From DATKWF01 sp035529715 (GTDB taxonomy: Bacteria; Chloroflexota; Dehalococcoidia; Dehalococcoidales; RBG-16-60-22), in contig DATKWF010000002.1 in the NCBI GenBank assembly GCA_035529715.1, positions 1 to 23,858 of the forward strand: a stretch of DNA of 23,858 nt, written 5' to 3'. The position numbers and the translations under genes are program-made. Below, piece by piece: positions 1 to 7,678 of this stretch (the first letter of the stretch is position 1; every line of letters starts with the position of its first letter). The notes under the pieces were generated by a model that was not told the DNA's origin, did not search any database, and saw only the letters and a program-made list of their open reading frames with translations.

Positions 1-2291
1 ACATCCACCTCCTGCCGCATCTTTTTCAGGTATTCCTTGTGGGCGACGCCAAAGCGCTGCTCCTCGTCAATTATCAGCAGTCCCAGGTCTCTGAAAGCGA
101 CGTCCTTTTGCAGCAAACGGTGAGTGCCGATACAGATATCCACTTTGCCACTAGCCAATCCCTCAAGGACAGCCTGCTGCTCCCTGGGCGACCTGAACCG
201 ACTCAGCACCTCAATTCTTACCGGGAAGGCATCCAGCCTCTGGCTGAAGGTGGAGTGGTGCTGCTCAGCAAGCACAGTGGTCGGCACCAGCACCGCGACC
301 TGCTTGTTGTCCATCACCGCCTTGAAGGCGGCACGGATGGCTACCTCGGTCTTACCATAGCCGACATCGCCACAGACCAGCCGGTCCATGGGTTTGGCTT
401 TTCCCATATCCTCCTTCACCCGCTGCTGGGCTTCCAGCTGGTCAGGAGTCTCAACATAAGGGAAAGAAGCCTCAAGCTCCTGCTGCCACAGGGTATCGGC
501 GGCAAAAGTAAAGCCGGGCACGACCTCACGGGCAGCATAGAGAGTCAATAGCTCCTGAGCCAGGTCTTCCGCCGCCTCTCTGGCTCTCTGCTTGGCCCGC
601 GTCCACTCCTGCGTGCCCAGCCTACTCAACGACGGTGGCCTATCGCCGGCGCCGATGTAGCGGTTGACACGGTCTATCTGGTCGGTGGGGACATAGAGCT
701 TATCCCCCGCCGCATATTGCAGTACCAGATATTCCCTCTGGCTACCGTTGGTGCTCAGGGTGGTGACCCCGGTGAACAGGGCAATACCATGCTCAACATG
801 CACCACGTAATCGCCCGGAGTTATGTCAACAAAAAGCTTCAGGTGGGGGACCGGTCGCTTTTTTACCAGGCGACGCTGCTTGATGAAGCCGAAAATTTCA
901 GCATCGGTGAAAAGGCAGGTATCATTATTCATAACCCAGCCCTCAGCCAGTAAACCCTGTACCAGGGTCAGTGAGCCGGGAGCCGGTATCTGCTTAACTT
1001 CAGTAAGTGGTGAAGCAATAATATCCGCCTCATTCAGCAGCTCGGACAATCGGCTTGCCTGATGGCTGACAATTATAAGTCGGCGCTTCCGGTCAAGGAA
1101 CTGTTTTGCCTTTTTGATGAACGACGGTAACTGGCCGGCATAGCCGGGGGTGGTGTTGAAGTCCAGGCGGTATGATTCCCCGTCGCTCTCCCAGGCAGTC
1201 AAACTCAGGCACTGCCTGTCTTTAAGGACCGGCTCCAGTTCCTGCCAGGTGAAATATGGCCTGGGGAAACTAAGGGGCAACTCCCCCCGCTCCAGCTTCT
1301 CCGAGCGCATCTGCTCAGCCTCAGTGTCCAGTTCCTCAAAAGCCTGTTCAATATCCCCGGGTTCGTCAAGTACCAGCAGGGCACCCCGGGGCAGGTAATC
1401 CAGTAGGCTGTCCTTATTAAACAGCGAGGCGTAAAACTGGATATCACGCGGCTTCTGCCTGTCCAGCAGCATGGCTATTTCCTGCTTGAACTGCTGGCTG
1501 ACCTCAGGATTACAGCCAGAAAGATCCATGCTATTCAGGACTCTCTCCAGCTCCGCTTCACTGCCCAGGAGAGGTGTCAGCAGTTCAGCTACCGGAGCAA
1601 TATTTACTGATGACACTGCTTTTACCGAACGCTGGCTTACCGGGTCAAAGAGTCGGAGGCTGTCTACAGTGTTACCGAAAAACTCGAGCCTGACCGGCAG
1701 TTCACTGGTTGGAGGATAGATATCAATGATGCCGCCACGGTGACTCATCGTGCCCGGCAACTCCACTGTACTTTCCATCCGGTAACCCATGCTTTCCCAC
1801 TGGCTCAGCAACTGGAATGGCTCTACCTCCATCCCCCGCTCTACGGAGTGGCAGGCAGAGGCGAAACCAGCATAAGGCGTTACCTTTCCCATAAGTGCCG
1901 GGGCAGAGACAACAATCAGCGGAGCACCTGAGGATGACTCACCCGGCTGGCAACCGGCCAGCGCCGAAAGCACCTGTACCCGCTCCATCTCAGTAGCGGC
2001 ATCTGGAACCATGCGTTCATAAGGTAAAGCATCAGGTTCAGGGAAGAGCCTTACATCAGCATTAGACCAGTTTAAGATTTGCTCATAGAGCTTTTTACAA
2101 TTTTCTGGCCGCGCGCTAACAACGAGCATGGGCTGTCGCTGACTATGATACAGAGCTGATATAAGATAAGGCTTGGCAGCCTCCAGCACCGCTGCCCCCA
2201 CCCTATCACCCTGCTGTAACGCTTTAATTAACTGGCGATAGGCAGGCATCTCTTCAATAAGATGCAGTAATTTAGTCAGGTCTAAATTCAT
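1..2291 (-). CDS. mfd: Transcription-repair coupling factor Mfd, N-terminal 763 residues (cut by window edge)
   Basis: Mfd is an ATP-driven DNA translocase that removes RNA polymerase stalled at lesions and recruits the UvrA nucleotide-excision machinery. The minus-strand frame is open from ATG 2291 to the left edge, 763 codons; full-length members have about 1,150, so the end of the motor and the C-terminal domain are missing. Residues 1 to about 450 match the UvrB-like N-terminal part. A CarD-like RNA-polymerase interaction domain begins near residue 490 (GDYVVHVEHGIALFTGV). The helicase motor follows: Walker A GDVGYGKTEVAIRAA near residue 640, IGTHRLL near 730, and the DEEQRFGV box near 745, typical of Mfd and RecG. 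The CarD-like domain and UvrB-like N-terminus rule out RecG. The start is supported by AGGAAGAG just upstream. It is divergent from proB. No frameshift was seen. Confidence 0.95.
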   Translation of the reverse strand, partial: MNLDLTKLLHLIEEMPAYRQLIKALQQGDRVGAAVLEAAKPYLISALYHSQRQPMLVVSARPENCKKLYEQILNWSNADVRLFPEPDALPYERMVPDAATEMERVQVLSALAGCQPGESSSGAPLIVVSAPALMGKVTPYAGFASACHSVERGMEVEPFQLLSQWESMGYRMESTVELPGTMSHRGGIIDIYPPTSELPVRLEFFGNTVDSLRLFDPVSQRSVKAVSSVNIAPVAELLTPLLGSEAELERVLNSMDLSGCNPEVSQQFKQEIAMLLDRQKPRDIQFYASLFNKDSLLDYLPRGALLVLDEPGDIEQAFEELDTEAEQMRSEKLERGELPLSFPRPYFTWQELEPVLKDRQCLSLTAWESDGESYRLDFNTTPGYAGQLPSFIKKAKQFLDRKRRLIIVSHQASRLSELLNEADIIASPLTEVKQIPAPGSLTLVQGLLAEGWVMNNDTCLFTDAEIFGFIKQRRLVKKRPVPHLKLFVDITPGDYVVHVEHGIALFTGVTTLSTNGSQREYLVLQYAAGDKLYVPTDQIDRVNRYIGAGDRPPSLSRLGTQEWTRAKQRAREAAEDLAQELLTLYAAREVVPGFTFAADTLWQQELEASFPYVETPDQLEAQQRVKEDMGKAKPMDRLVCGDVGYGKTEVAIRAAFKAVMDNKQVAVLVPTTVLAEQHHSTFSQRLDAFPVRIEVLSRFRSPREQQAVLEGLASGKVDICIGTHRLLQKDVAFRDLGLLIIDEEQRFGVAHKEYLKKMRQEVD

Positions 2292-2309
2292 TTCTCTTCC
2301 TAAAACACC

Positions 2310-2341
2310 CCTAGGGCTCGTCGAAAACGACCAGCCCTGGG
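2310..2341 (-). other. Stable hairpin at the 5' end of the predicted mfd leader
   Basis: AGGGCT (2313-2318) pairs with AGCCCT (2333-2338), and GTCG (2320-2323) pairs with CGAC (2328-2331) around an AAAA loop. One C/C mismatch separates the two stems, and outer C:G pairs extend them. No T-run follows on either strand at the right distance, so it is not a normal intrinsic terminator. It sits at the predicted transcription start of mfd and could protect the mRNA 5' end or act as an operator dyad. Confidence 0.55.
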
Positions 2342-2345
2342 TTAA

Positions 2346-2374
2346 ATTGTAGCACCATGACTTATCAAGCTCAA
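2346..2374 (-). promoter_or_regulatory. Predicted mfd promoter
   Basis: On the minus strand there is TTGAGC (2374-2369), a 17-bp spacer, and TACAAT (2351-2346) preceded by TG one base away (extended -10). The predicted start is near 2339, giving a leader of about 48 nt that opens directly into the hairpin at 2310-2341. The call is motif-based only. Confidence 0.5.
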
Positions 2375-2396
2375 ATGTGCTTTTTGAGCACTCTCC

Positions 2397-2425
2397 TTGT
2401 CCAATGTGCTCCAGATTGCTATAAT
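2397..2425 (+). promoter_or_regulatory. Predicted promoter of the proB operon
   Basis: TTGTCC (2397-2402), 17-bp spacer, TATAAT (2420-2425), with TG at 2417-2418 making an extended -10. The predicted start near 2432 leaves a leader of about 22 nt before the proB ATG at 2454. It is divergent from the mfd promoter, with the two elements about 20 bp apart. Confidence 0.65.
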
Positions 2426-2453
2426 GGGTAAAAATCATTTAAGTTGATGGCAG

Positions 2454-3602
2454 ATGGCTGAGAATAAAGGAACTAAACTAAAATCACCGACCCAATATAA
2501 GCGAATAGTGGCCAAATTTGGCACCAGTCTGGTCACCGGCGGTGGCGACCTCCTGAACCAGGACATATTATGCGACCTGGTCAGGCAGGTGGCACAACTG
2601 CATAAGCAGGGTCTGGAACTAATCATAGTTACCTCGGGAGCCATGGCCTCCGGACGGTACAAACTGGGCTTGACCAAGAGCATTAAAGGCATCCCGTTCA
2701 AGCAGGTACTGGCTTCGGTCGGGCAGACCCACCTGATGCATGTCTACGAGCAATTGTTCGGGCAATACGACATTAGCGTGGCTCAGGCACTGCTTACCAA
2801 ACCTGACCTATCTGGCCGTGCCGGTTACCTGAATACCCGTAATACTCTGCTGGCTTTACTTGAGCTCGGCGTAATCTGCATTGTCAATGAAAACGATGTG
2901 GTCGCCGTGGATGAGATTGACGAGTTCAAGTTTGGTGATAATGATAACCTCTCAGCTATGGTAGCCAATCTGGTTGATGCCGACCTGCTATTGCTGCTTA
3001 CCGATATTGCCGGGCTGTATACCGCTGACCCGAATCGTGACCCCAATGCCCGTCTTATTTCACAGGTGGACCGGATAGATGCCGAGATTGAACACCTGGC
3101 AGCAGACACAACCAGCAGTGTTGGCATCGGAGGTATGGTCACCAAGATAGAAGCTGCCAGGCTGGCTACTACTTCGGGAGTAACCGTCATTATCGCTGAC
3201 GGCAGAGAGCCGGATATTATCTTAAGACTGGCATCCGGTGAGACTGCCGGCACCCGCTTTTTGCCGACTTCCGTCAATCTTGAGAGCCGCAAACGCTGGA
3301 TGCTCTGCGGTCTCAGCACCAAGGGAAGGCTGGTGGTTGATGCCGGGGCAGCCCTGGCACTGAGAAAGCAAAACCGGAGCCTGCTCGCCGCCGGTATCAG
3401 GCAGGTTGAAGGTAAATTTGACCGGGGTGATATAATTGACGTATATGATACCAAAGGGACCCAGCTTGGCTCCGGTCTGACCAACTACAGCTCAAGTGAT
3501 ATCAGCCGCATCAAAGGAGCTCACTCCGAGAAGATTGCCGCTCTGCTTGGCTTTGACTACGGGCCAGAAGTAGTGCACCGAAATAATTTAGCTATCCTTT
3601 AG
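2454..3602 (+). CDS. proB: Glutamate 5-kinase with PUA domain
   Basis: ProB phosphorylates L-glutamate with ATP to gamma-glutamyl phosphate, the first step of proline synthesis in the cytoplasm. The 382-residue protein has the amino-acid kinase fold: [11 protein letters not shown] near residue 21, TSGAMASGR near 60, the substrate and nucleotide segments FGDNDNLSA and [11 protein letters not shown] in the middle, and [10 protein letters not shown] near 225. Residues from about 285 to the end form the PUA domain usual for the long, feedback-inhibited type of ProB. The length fits the family (about 370 residues). The start has only a weak ribosome site, but no better in-frame ATG lies nearby. 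Its TAG stop overlaps the AGGAGG ribosome site of the next gene, so translation is probably coupled. It heads an operon with two small genes and proA; proC is not in the window. Confidence 0.96.
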   Translation: MAENKGTKLKSPTQYKRIVAKFGTSLVTGGGDLLNQDILCDLVRQVAQLHKQGLELIIVTSGAMASGRYKLGLTKSIKGIPFKQVLASVGQTHLMHVYEQLFGQYDISVAQALLTKPDLSGRAGYLNTRNTLLALLELGVICIVNENDVVAVDEIDEFKFGDNDNLSAMVANLVDADLLLLLTDIAGLYTADPNRDPNARLISQVDRIDAEIEHLAADTTSSVGIGGMVTKIEAARLATTSGVTVIIADGREPDIILRLASGETAGTRFLPTSVNLESRKRWMLCGLSTKGRLVVDAGAALALRKQNRSLLAAGIRQVEGKFDRGDIIDVYDTKGTQLGSGLTNYSSSDISRIKGAHSEKIAALLGFDYGPEVVHRNNLAIL

Positions 3603-3612
3603 GAGGAATATA

Positions 3613-3879
3613 GTGGGTATAGGTAAACTCTACAGATTCAGTGATAACAAATTGGTAGTGAAGGTAAACTACCAGCTGCAGGATGCGTCGGAAACAAAAT
3701 GGTGGGGAGAACTTACCCTCACCGATTATATGAGAATTAATGAAAACGAAGTGTATAATATTAAGCTCGAGGATAAACGTAAAGGCAGATGTCGACTGAA
3801 AAAGAGGGTCAATCGGGCCGTAAGCGGAGTGCCGCCTCGCTACATATATCGTTTTACCGGTACCAGCCTTCTTGAGTGA
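3613..3879 (+). CDS. Small conserved-looking protein of unknown function, copy 1 of a tandem pair (88 aa)
   Basis: I do not recognise this family. It starts with GTG at 3613 behind a perfect AGGAGG (3601-3606, 6-nt spacing) that overlaps the proB stop. The 88-residue product has no signal peptide or membrane segment and looks rich in beta strands. It contains KWWGELTL near residue 30, LEDKR near 52, and a strongly basic segment KKRVNRAVSG followed by PPRYIY near residues 63-79. By hand alignment about 55-57 of 88 residues match the next gene, with the WWGELTL, LEDKR, KKRVNRAVSG and PPRYIY blocks kept. The basic C-terminal part could contact nucleic acid or another acidic partner, but this is a guess. 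Its place inside a proBA operon suggests co-expression with proline synthesis; it does not prove a role in it. Confidence 0.85.
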   Translation: MGIGKLYRFSDNKLVVKVNYQLQDASETKWWGELTLTDYMRINENEVYNIKLEDKRKGRCRLKKRVNRAVSGVPPRYIYRFTGTSLLE

Positions 3880-3917
3880 TACCCCATAATAACCAAAGCA
3901 TTCTCCGGGAGGTCGAA

Positions 3918-4187
3918 GTGGGTACAGGCAAACTCTACAGGCTCAGCGACAAAAAACTGGTGGCAAGGGTTTACTACCGGTTGTTTCATCATGAAGCGGC
4001 ATCAAACTGGTGGGGAGAACTTACCCTCGTTGACAATGTCCGCATTAATGAGGGCGACCAGTTTAGCATCGTACTGGAGGACAAACGCACAAGTAAATGC
4101 CATCTGAAAAAGAGGGTCAACCGGGCAGTGAGTGGCATCCCGCCCCGCTACATATATCACGTTACCGGCTTTAGCCCGCTGGAATGA
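3918..4187 (+). CDS. Small protein of unknown function, copy 2 of a tandem pair (89 aa)
   Basis: This is a paralogue of the preceding gene, with the same order of blocks: GTGKLYRLSD at the start, NWWGELTL, LEDKR, KKRVNRAVSG and PPRYIY. I chose GTG 3918 because it has GGGAGG (3907-3912) five bases upstream and gives a protein that aligns end to end with copy 1. The frame also has an ATG at 3876 that would add 14 residues and overlap the previous stop by four bases (ATGA), but those extra residues have no counterpart in copy 1. The stop overlaps an ATG of the proA frame at 4184, again suggesting coupled translation. A single Cys in the second half is present in both copies. Function is unknown. 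Confidence 0.83.
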   Translation: MGTGKLYRLSDKKLVARVYYRLFHHEAASNWWGELTLVDNVRINEGDQFSIVLEDKRTSKCHLKKRVNRAVSGIPPRYIYHVTGFSPLE

Positions 4188-4231
4188 ATATAGAAATATC
4201 GTCTGTTATAGATTTAAAGAGGAGCAGGAAG

Positions 4232-5506
4232 ATGAAATCGGCTGTTGGAGAACTGGAGGCAAAGGCAAGAGCTGCTAAAGCGGCTTCACACCGCCTGGCT
4301 TACCTTGCCACCGATATCAAGAATAAAGCCCTGCAAAATATCAGCCAGGAGCTGTTAAAACGAAAAGACGAGATACTGGCAGCCAACCAGGCTGATTACA
4401 GGGAAGCCGAGGCATCAGGCATGAGTGCCCAGATGCTTGACCGGTTAATGCTGAACTCCAGCCGTATTGACTCTATCGCCCAGGACGTACTGACGGTGGC
4501 TGACCTGCCCGACCCGGTGGGAGAGATATTTGATAGTCGCACCATGCCCAACGGCCTGCAGATAAGCAAGAAGCGAGTGCCACTGGGTGTAATCTGTGCC
4601 ATATATGAAAGCCGACCCAACGTCACCATAGACATCTCTTCTCTCTGCCTGAAGTCGGGTAACGCCCTTATCCTGAGGGGTGGCAGGGAAGCAATTCGCT
4701 CCAACAGCGCCCTGGCTAAAGCAGTCCAGGACGCCTCGGTAAGCGCCGGAGTGCCGGAAGGAGCCGTACAGTTTATTGATAATACCGACCACGCCCTGGT
4801 CAACCACCTGCTCCAGATGAGTGATGTCATTGACATGGTTATCCCCCGGGGTGGGGCTGGACTGATAAAATCCGTCTCGGAGAACGCCCGCATGCCGGTC
4901 GTCACCGGCGGTATTGGCGTCTGCCACACCTACGTGGATAAAAGCGCCGATGTGAACAAGGCAGTGGCTATCGCCTATAACGCCAAAGTGCAGCGGCCAA
5001 CAGTCTGCAATGCCCTGGATACCCTCCTGATTCATGCTGATATTGCCGAGCGCTACCTGCCCCTGATTGCCGCCGAGTGGGCGAAAGCAGGGGTGGAAAT
5101 GCACTGTGATGAGCGGGCACTGGCTATCCTCAAATCCCACTCTGGTTTAAAGCTGGTGCCAGCAGTGGCTGAGGACTGGGGCAAGGAATTCCTGTCACTG
5201 GTAGGAGCAATCAAGGTAGTGGACTCTCTGGATGAGGCGCTGGAACACATTGAGCACTATGGCTCCGGTCATTCCGAAGCTATAGTTACCGAGGAAGACC
5301 AGTCAGCGATGCGCTTTCTCAATGAGGTGGACGCCGCCTGTGTCTTTGCCAACGCCAGCACACGGTTTACCGATGGGGGTCAATTCGGTTTGGGCACCGA
5401 GGTTGGCATCAGCACCCAGAAAATGCATGCCCGCGGACCGCTGGGCTTGAAAGAACTGACTACCTATAAATGGATTATTCTTGGCAGTGGACAGGTAAGG
5501 GCTTAA
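4232..5506 (+). CDS. proA: Gamma-glutamyl phosphate reductase
   Basis: ProA reduces gamma-glutamyl phosphate with NADPH to glutamate-5-semialdehyde, the second step of proline synthesis. From ATG 4232 the protein has 424 residues, normal for the family. Visible landmarks are VPLGVICAIYESRPNVTID near residue 116, the LKSGNALILRGGREA nucleotide-binding stretch near 140-154, and RPTVCNALDTLL around residue 255, with C259 as the catalytic cysteine; the C-terminal part has FTDGGQFGLGTEVGISTQK. I prefer ATG 4232 because AGGAG (4220-4224) lies seven bases upstream and the protein then starts like other ProA. An in-frame ATG at 4184 would add 16 residues and overlap the previous stop. It is convergent with rph, with only nine bases between the stop codons. 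Confidence 0.96.
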   Translation: MKSAVGELEAKARAAKAASHRLAYLATDIKNKALQNISQELLKRKDEILAANQADYREAEASGMSAQMLDRLMLNSSRIDSIAQDVLTVADLPDPVGEIFDSRTMPNGLQISKKRVPLGVICAIYESRPNVTIDISSLCLKSGNALILRGGREAIRSNSALAKAVQDASVSAGVPEGAVQFIDNTDHALVNHLLQMSDVIDMVIPRGGAGLIKSVSENARMPVVTGGIGVCHTYVDKSADVNKAVAIAYNAKVQRPTVCNALDTLLIHADIAERYLPLIAAEWAKAGVEMHCDERALAILKSHSGLKLVPAVAEDWGKEFLSLVGAIKVVDSLDEALEHIEHYGSGHSEAIVTEEDQSAMRFLNEVDAACVFANASTRFTDGGQFGLGTEVGISTQKMHARGPLGLKELTTYKWIILGSGQVRA

Positions 5507-5515
5507 ACCTCCGGT

Positions 5516-6241
5516 CTACTTACCGCCTTTAAGTGCCGCCTGTTGAAATTCAAACAACTGGTTGATTCCCTTCTCGGCGAGAGAGATCAAATTATCAATT
5601 GCTTCCCTGGAGAAGGGCTTGTGTTCAGCGGTGCCCTGAATCTCGACGAATTCACCCTTGCTGGTCATCACCACGTTAAAGTCAACCGCAGCATTACAGT
5701 CTTCATCGTAGCACAGGTCCAGAAACATATTACCATGCATAATGCCAACACTGGTAGCAGCCACGGCACTCTTCATCGGTATAGCTGAAATTACCCCCAT
5801 ATTTACCATGTTCTGGAAGGCCTGATACAGGGCTACATAGGCACCGGTAACCGCTGCAGTTCTGGTGCCGCCATCCGCCTGTATCACATCACAATCTACA
5901 ATTAGTGTCCTTTCCCCGATTATGCTGAGGTCGGCTACCGCCCGTAGCGAGCGTCCAATAAAACGCTGGATTTCCTGATTTCTGCCCCCAATTCTGCCCA
6001 GCGAAGAATCACGGGGAGTACGGGTAACCGTAGCTCGCGGCAGCATGGCATATTCGGCGGTAATCCAGCCACTACCACCTCCCTTGAGAAAATTGGGGAC
6101 TCTCTCCTCAGCACTGACCGAGCATAACACGTGAGTTTTCCCGAGTTCTATCAGCGCTGAACCTTCAGCGAAGCTCTGGAAGCCAGACACTATCCTAACC
6201 GGTCTCAGTTCATCATAGACACGCCCATCAGCTCTCTTCAT
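5516..6241 (-). CDS. rph: Ribonuclease PH
   Basis: RNase PH is a phosphate-dependent 3'-5' exoribonuclease that trims the 3' ends of tRNA precursors and forms hexameric rings. The 241-residue product from ATG 6241 matches the usual length of about 240. It begins MKRADGRVYDELRPV and carries the RTPRDSSLGRIGGR segment, EIQRFIGRSLRA, and DCDVIQADGGTRTAAVTGA, which is the conserved catalytic and phosphate-binding region. The frame is open 38 codons further upstream, but that part does not look like the family, and AAAGGAAA lies properly before ATG 6241. It has a clear promoter of its own. No XTP/dITP pyrophosphatase gene follows; the next gene is convergent proA. Confidence 0.96.
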   Translation of the reverse strand: MKRADGRVYDELRPVRIVSGFQSFAEGSALIELGKTHVLCSVSAEERVPNFLKGGGSGWITAEYAMLPRATVTRTPRDSSLGRIGGRNQEIQRFIGRSLRAVADLSIIGERTLIVDCDVIQADGGTRTAAVTGAYVALYQAFQNMVNMGVISAIPMKSAVAATSVGIMHGNMFLDLCYDEDCNAAVDFNVVMTSKGEFVEIQGTAEHKPFSREAIDNLISLAEKGINQLFEFQQAALKGGK

Positions 6242-6278
6242 GCGCTTTTCCTTTCTAGCCCAGCCGGGATGTATGCAG

Positions 6279-6307
6279 AGTATAGCACCGATGGGTATTA
6301 ATGGCAA
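6279..6307 (-). promoter_or_regulatory. Predicted rph promoter
   Basis: Minus strand: TTGCCA (6307-6302), 17-bp spacer, TATACT (6284-6279) with TGC directly before it (extended -10). It matches consensus at five of six bases in each box. The predicted start near 6272 gives a leader of about 30 nt. It is divergent from the mazEF promoter. Confidence 0.7.
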
Positions 6308-6336
6308 TCTAGCTTGTTGCAAAATGGCAAATGGTC

Positions 6337-6390
6337 TTGACAAACGCTCTGACATATATGTTATACTACATTGTTAAGTATAAAACTTAA
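6337..6390 (+). promoter_or_regulatory. mazEF promoter with overlapping palindromes (candidate autoregulatory operator)
   Basis: A perfect TTGACA (6337-6342) is followed after 19 bp by TATACT (6362-6367). Between them is the 10-bp palindrome ACATATATGT (6352-6361). Just downstream is TTAAGT-N5-ACTTAA (6374-6390), a perfect six-base inverted repeat over the predicted start region. Ribbon-helix-helix antitoxins usually repress their own operon by binding such dyads, so these are the natural candidate sites. Confidence 0.6.
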
Positions 6391-6414
6391 TAAAATAGTA
6401 TAAGGGATAGAGTT

Positions 6415-6660
6415 ATGGCCACACAAGTGGAGAAATTGACTATCAGCTTACCTCGGAATTTAATCGATTTAGCTGATAAAATTGCGGAGGAGAAGAAAAT
6501 AAGTCGTAGCAAGGTGGTTTCTGCGTGCTTGCAGGAACTCGCTGAAAAACGCTTGCGTGCAGAAATGGAGGAGGGCTATAAGGCGATGGCTAATGAACAA
6601 CGACAGCTTGCGGAGATGTCTTTTGAGTTGCAACGTAGGGTAGCCCCAGAGTGGGAATGA
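6415..6660 (+). CDS. Ribbon-helix-helix (CopG/MazE-like) antitoxin
   Basis: This 81-residue protein is the predicted antitoxin and autorepressor of the following MazF-type toxin. Its N-terminal half fits a ribbon-helix-helix DNA-binding domain: the strand VEKLTISLPRNL (residues 5-16), then helices LADKIAEEKKISRSKVVSACL up to about residue 40. The C-terminal half, residues 41-81, is a charged helix rich in Glu, Arg and Gln, as expected for the region that wraps around the toxin. It is separated from the toxin gene by one base, the usual coupled arrangement. It is more like the CopG group than the AbrB-fold MazE of E. coli. Regulation by the palindromes in its promoter is inferred. Confidence 0.85.
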   Translation: MATQVEKLTISLPRNLIDLADKIAEEKKISRSKVVSACLQELAEKRLRAEMEEGYKAMANEQRQLAEMSFELQRRVAPEWE

Positions 6661-6661
6661 G

Positions 6662-7033
6662 ATGACTGTGTCCAGAGAGATAAAACGGGGAGAAATATAT
6701 TGGGTGGATTGGAGCCCAGGAAGAGGAAATGAGCAGAGCGGGGTAAGGCCCGCTCTTATTATTCAAAATGACATTGGTAATAGACATAGCCCCACCACTA
6801 TTGTCGCTGCTTGTAGTAAGGCAGATGTAAAGCCTTATCCCTTTATTGTTTCAGCCACAAGGCAAGAAACTGGATTGCCCAAAGACTGTAAGATTAATTT
6901 GTCAGCAATTTTAACGATAAACAAGTCATGCCTTGGTGATAAGTGCGGTGAATTGAGTAATGAGAAAATGGCTGAAATTGATGAAGCTATCAAGAAGAGC
7001 CTTGCGCTCGATAAGAGATTGCAAGGATTATAG
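6662..7033 (+). CDS. MazF/PemK-type endoribonuclease toxin
   Basis: MazF-type toxins cut mRNA at short specific sequences and are neutralised by the antitoxin encoded upstream. The 123-residue product shows the family core: RGEIYWVDWSPGRGNEQSG, then VRPALIIQND and NRHSPTTIVAACS. Compared from memory with Bacillus subtilis MazF (catalytic Arg25 and Thr48), R29 is kept while the Thr position is S52. The highly conserved IRT-D motif later in the family reads ILTINK here, so its Arg is Leu. The hydroxyl at the active site is kept, so the enzyme may still work, with altered specificity or rate. The end of the gene is followed by about 140 non-coding bases before the convergent pncC gene. Confidence 0.88.
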   Translation: MTVSREIKRGEIYWVDWSPGRGNEQSGVRPALIIQNDIGNRHSPTTIVAACSKADVKPYPFIVSATRQETGLPKDCKINLSAILTINKSCLGDKCGELSNEKMAEIDEAIKKSLALDKRLQGL

Positions 7034-7138
7034 CCTCTAACCAGCAACCGCTAACTCCACATTGCTATAGCATCAATCAAGTTAAATCAAAATCGTTTAG
7101 TAACCCTCCACACTACCAGCTTTGACCCTTTAGGTTCT

Positions 7139-7170
7139 GGCTGATAGAATAGCTACCATGAACATCAGCC
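7139..7170 (-). terminator. Weak hairpin after pncC
   Basis: GGCTGAT (7139-7145) and ATCAGCC (7164-7170) form a seven-base inverted repeat with an 18-nt loop just downstream of the pncC stop. No T-run follows on the minus strand, so terminator activity is doubtful. Confidence 0.3.
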
Positions 7171-7176
7171 CTGAAA

Positions 7177-7653
7177 TCACAAGCCAGTTAGATACTCTAT
7201 TAACCAGCTCAAGGCTGCTTCAGCCGCATTTTTTTTGTTCTGTCCACGGTCACCCTGGAAAATGTGTTTCTGGCTATAAGTTCCAGCCTGATGGGATAAA
7301 CCAAGGTAGAACAACCCTGCCGGCTTACCTGGAGTAGCCCCACCGGGTCCGGCAATGCCGGTGTCCGCCAGGCATATATCCACCGCCAGTATCTTCCTGC
7401 CCTTCTCCGCCATCTCCTCAGCCACCTGGGGACTCACCGCACCATACTGGCGGATAGTCTTTTCCCTCACCCCGACCACTTTAATCTTGACCTCATTGCT
7501 GTAGGCAGTAACCGAACCCTTATAGTAGTCTGAACTACCCGGGATACTGGTTACCAGGTGAGAGAGCAGCCCGCCAGTGGCTGATTCAATCACCCCCAGA
7601 GTTAACCCCTTATCACGGAGCAAATTACCTATTTCTGCTTCCAGACTAGCCAT
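7177..7653 (-). CDS. pncC: Nicotinamide-nucleotide amidohydrolase, CinA C-terminal domain type (PncC)
   Basis: PncC deamidates nicotinamide mononucleotide to nicotinate mononucleotide, recycling the pyridine ring for NAD. The 158-residue protein is the stand-alone CinA C-terminal domain with no N-terminal MoaB-like domain. Family signatures are VIESATGGLLSHL (residues 21-33, with the catalytic Ser24), KGSVTAYSNEVK near residue 45, and DTGIAGPGGATPGKPAG near residue 97. The ribosome site GGGGG lies just before the ATG. The gene is 25 bases downstream of the metallo-beta-lactamase-fold gene on the same strand and probably shares its transcript. Full-length CinA is excluded by length. Activity as PncC is inferred from the family. 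Confidence 0.9.
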   Translation of the reverse strand: MASLEAEIGNLLRDKGLTLGVIESATGGLLSHLVTSIPGSSDYYKGSVTAYSNEVKIKVVGVREKTIRQYGAVSPQVAEEMAEKGRKILAVDICLADTGIAGPGGATPGKPAGLFYLGLSHQAGTYSQKHIFQGDRGQNKKNAAEAALSWLIEYLTGL

Positions 7654-7678
7654 AGCCCCCGCCCACTATATCTATCCT

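Noticed and set aside
39..2291. Several plus-strand open frames of 60-170 codons in the first 2.3 kb
   Set aside because: They lie opposite the intact mfd frame, lack family signatures and ribosome sites, and are shadows of it.
2825..3484. A 219-codon open frame on the minus strand inside proB
   Set aside because: Low-complexity Ser/Arg-rich translation typical of an antisense shadow; proB is unambiguous.
3876..3917. Upstream ATG for the second small protein
   Set aside because: The added 14 residues have no match in the paralogue, and GTG 3918 has a proper GGGAGG site.
4396..5250. Overlapping minus-strand open frames inside proA, up to 231 codons
   Set aside because: Antisense shadows of proA, with no recognisable domain and no promoter or ribosome site.
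6242..6355. 38-codon N-terminal extension of rph
   Set aside because: It runs through the predicted rph promoter and does not resemble RNase PH; ATG 6241 gives the normal length.
7034..7176. Possible tRNA or small RNA between mazF and pncC
   Set aside because: No tRNA arms or T-loop sequence; only a weak hairpin near the end.
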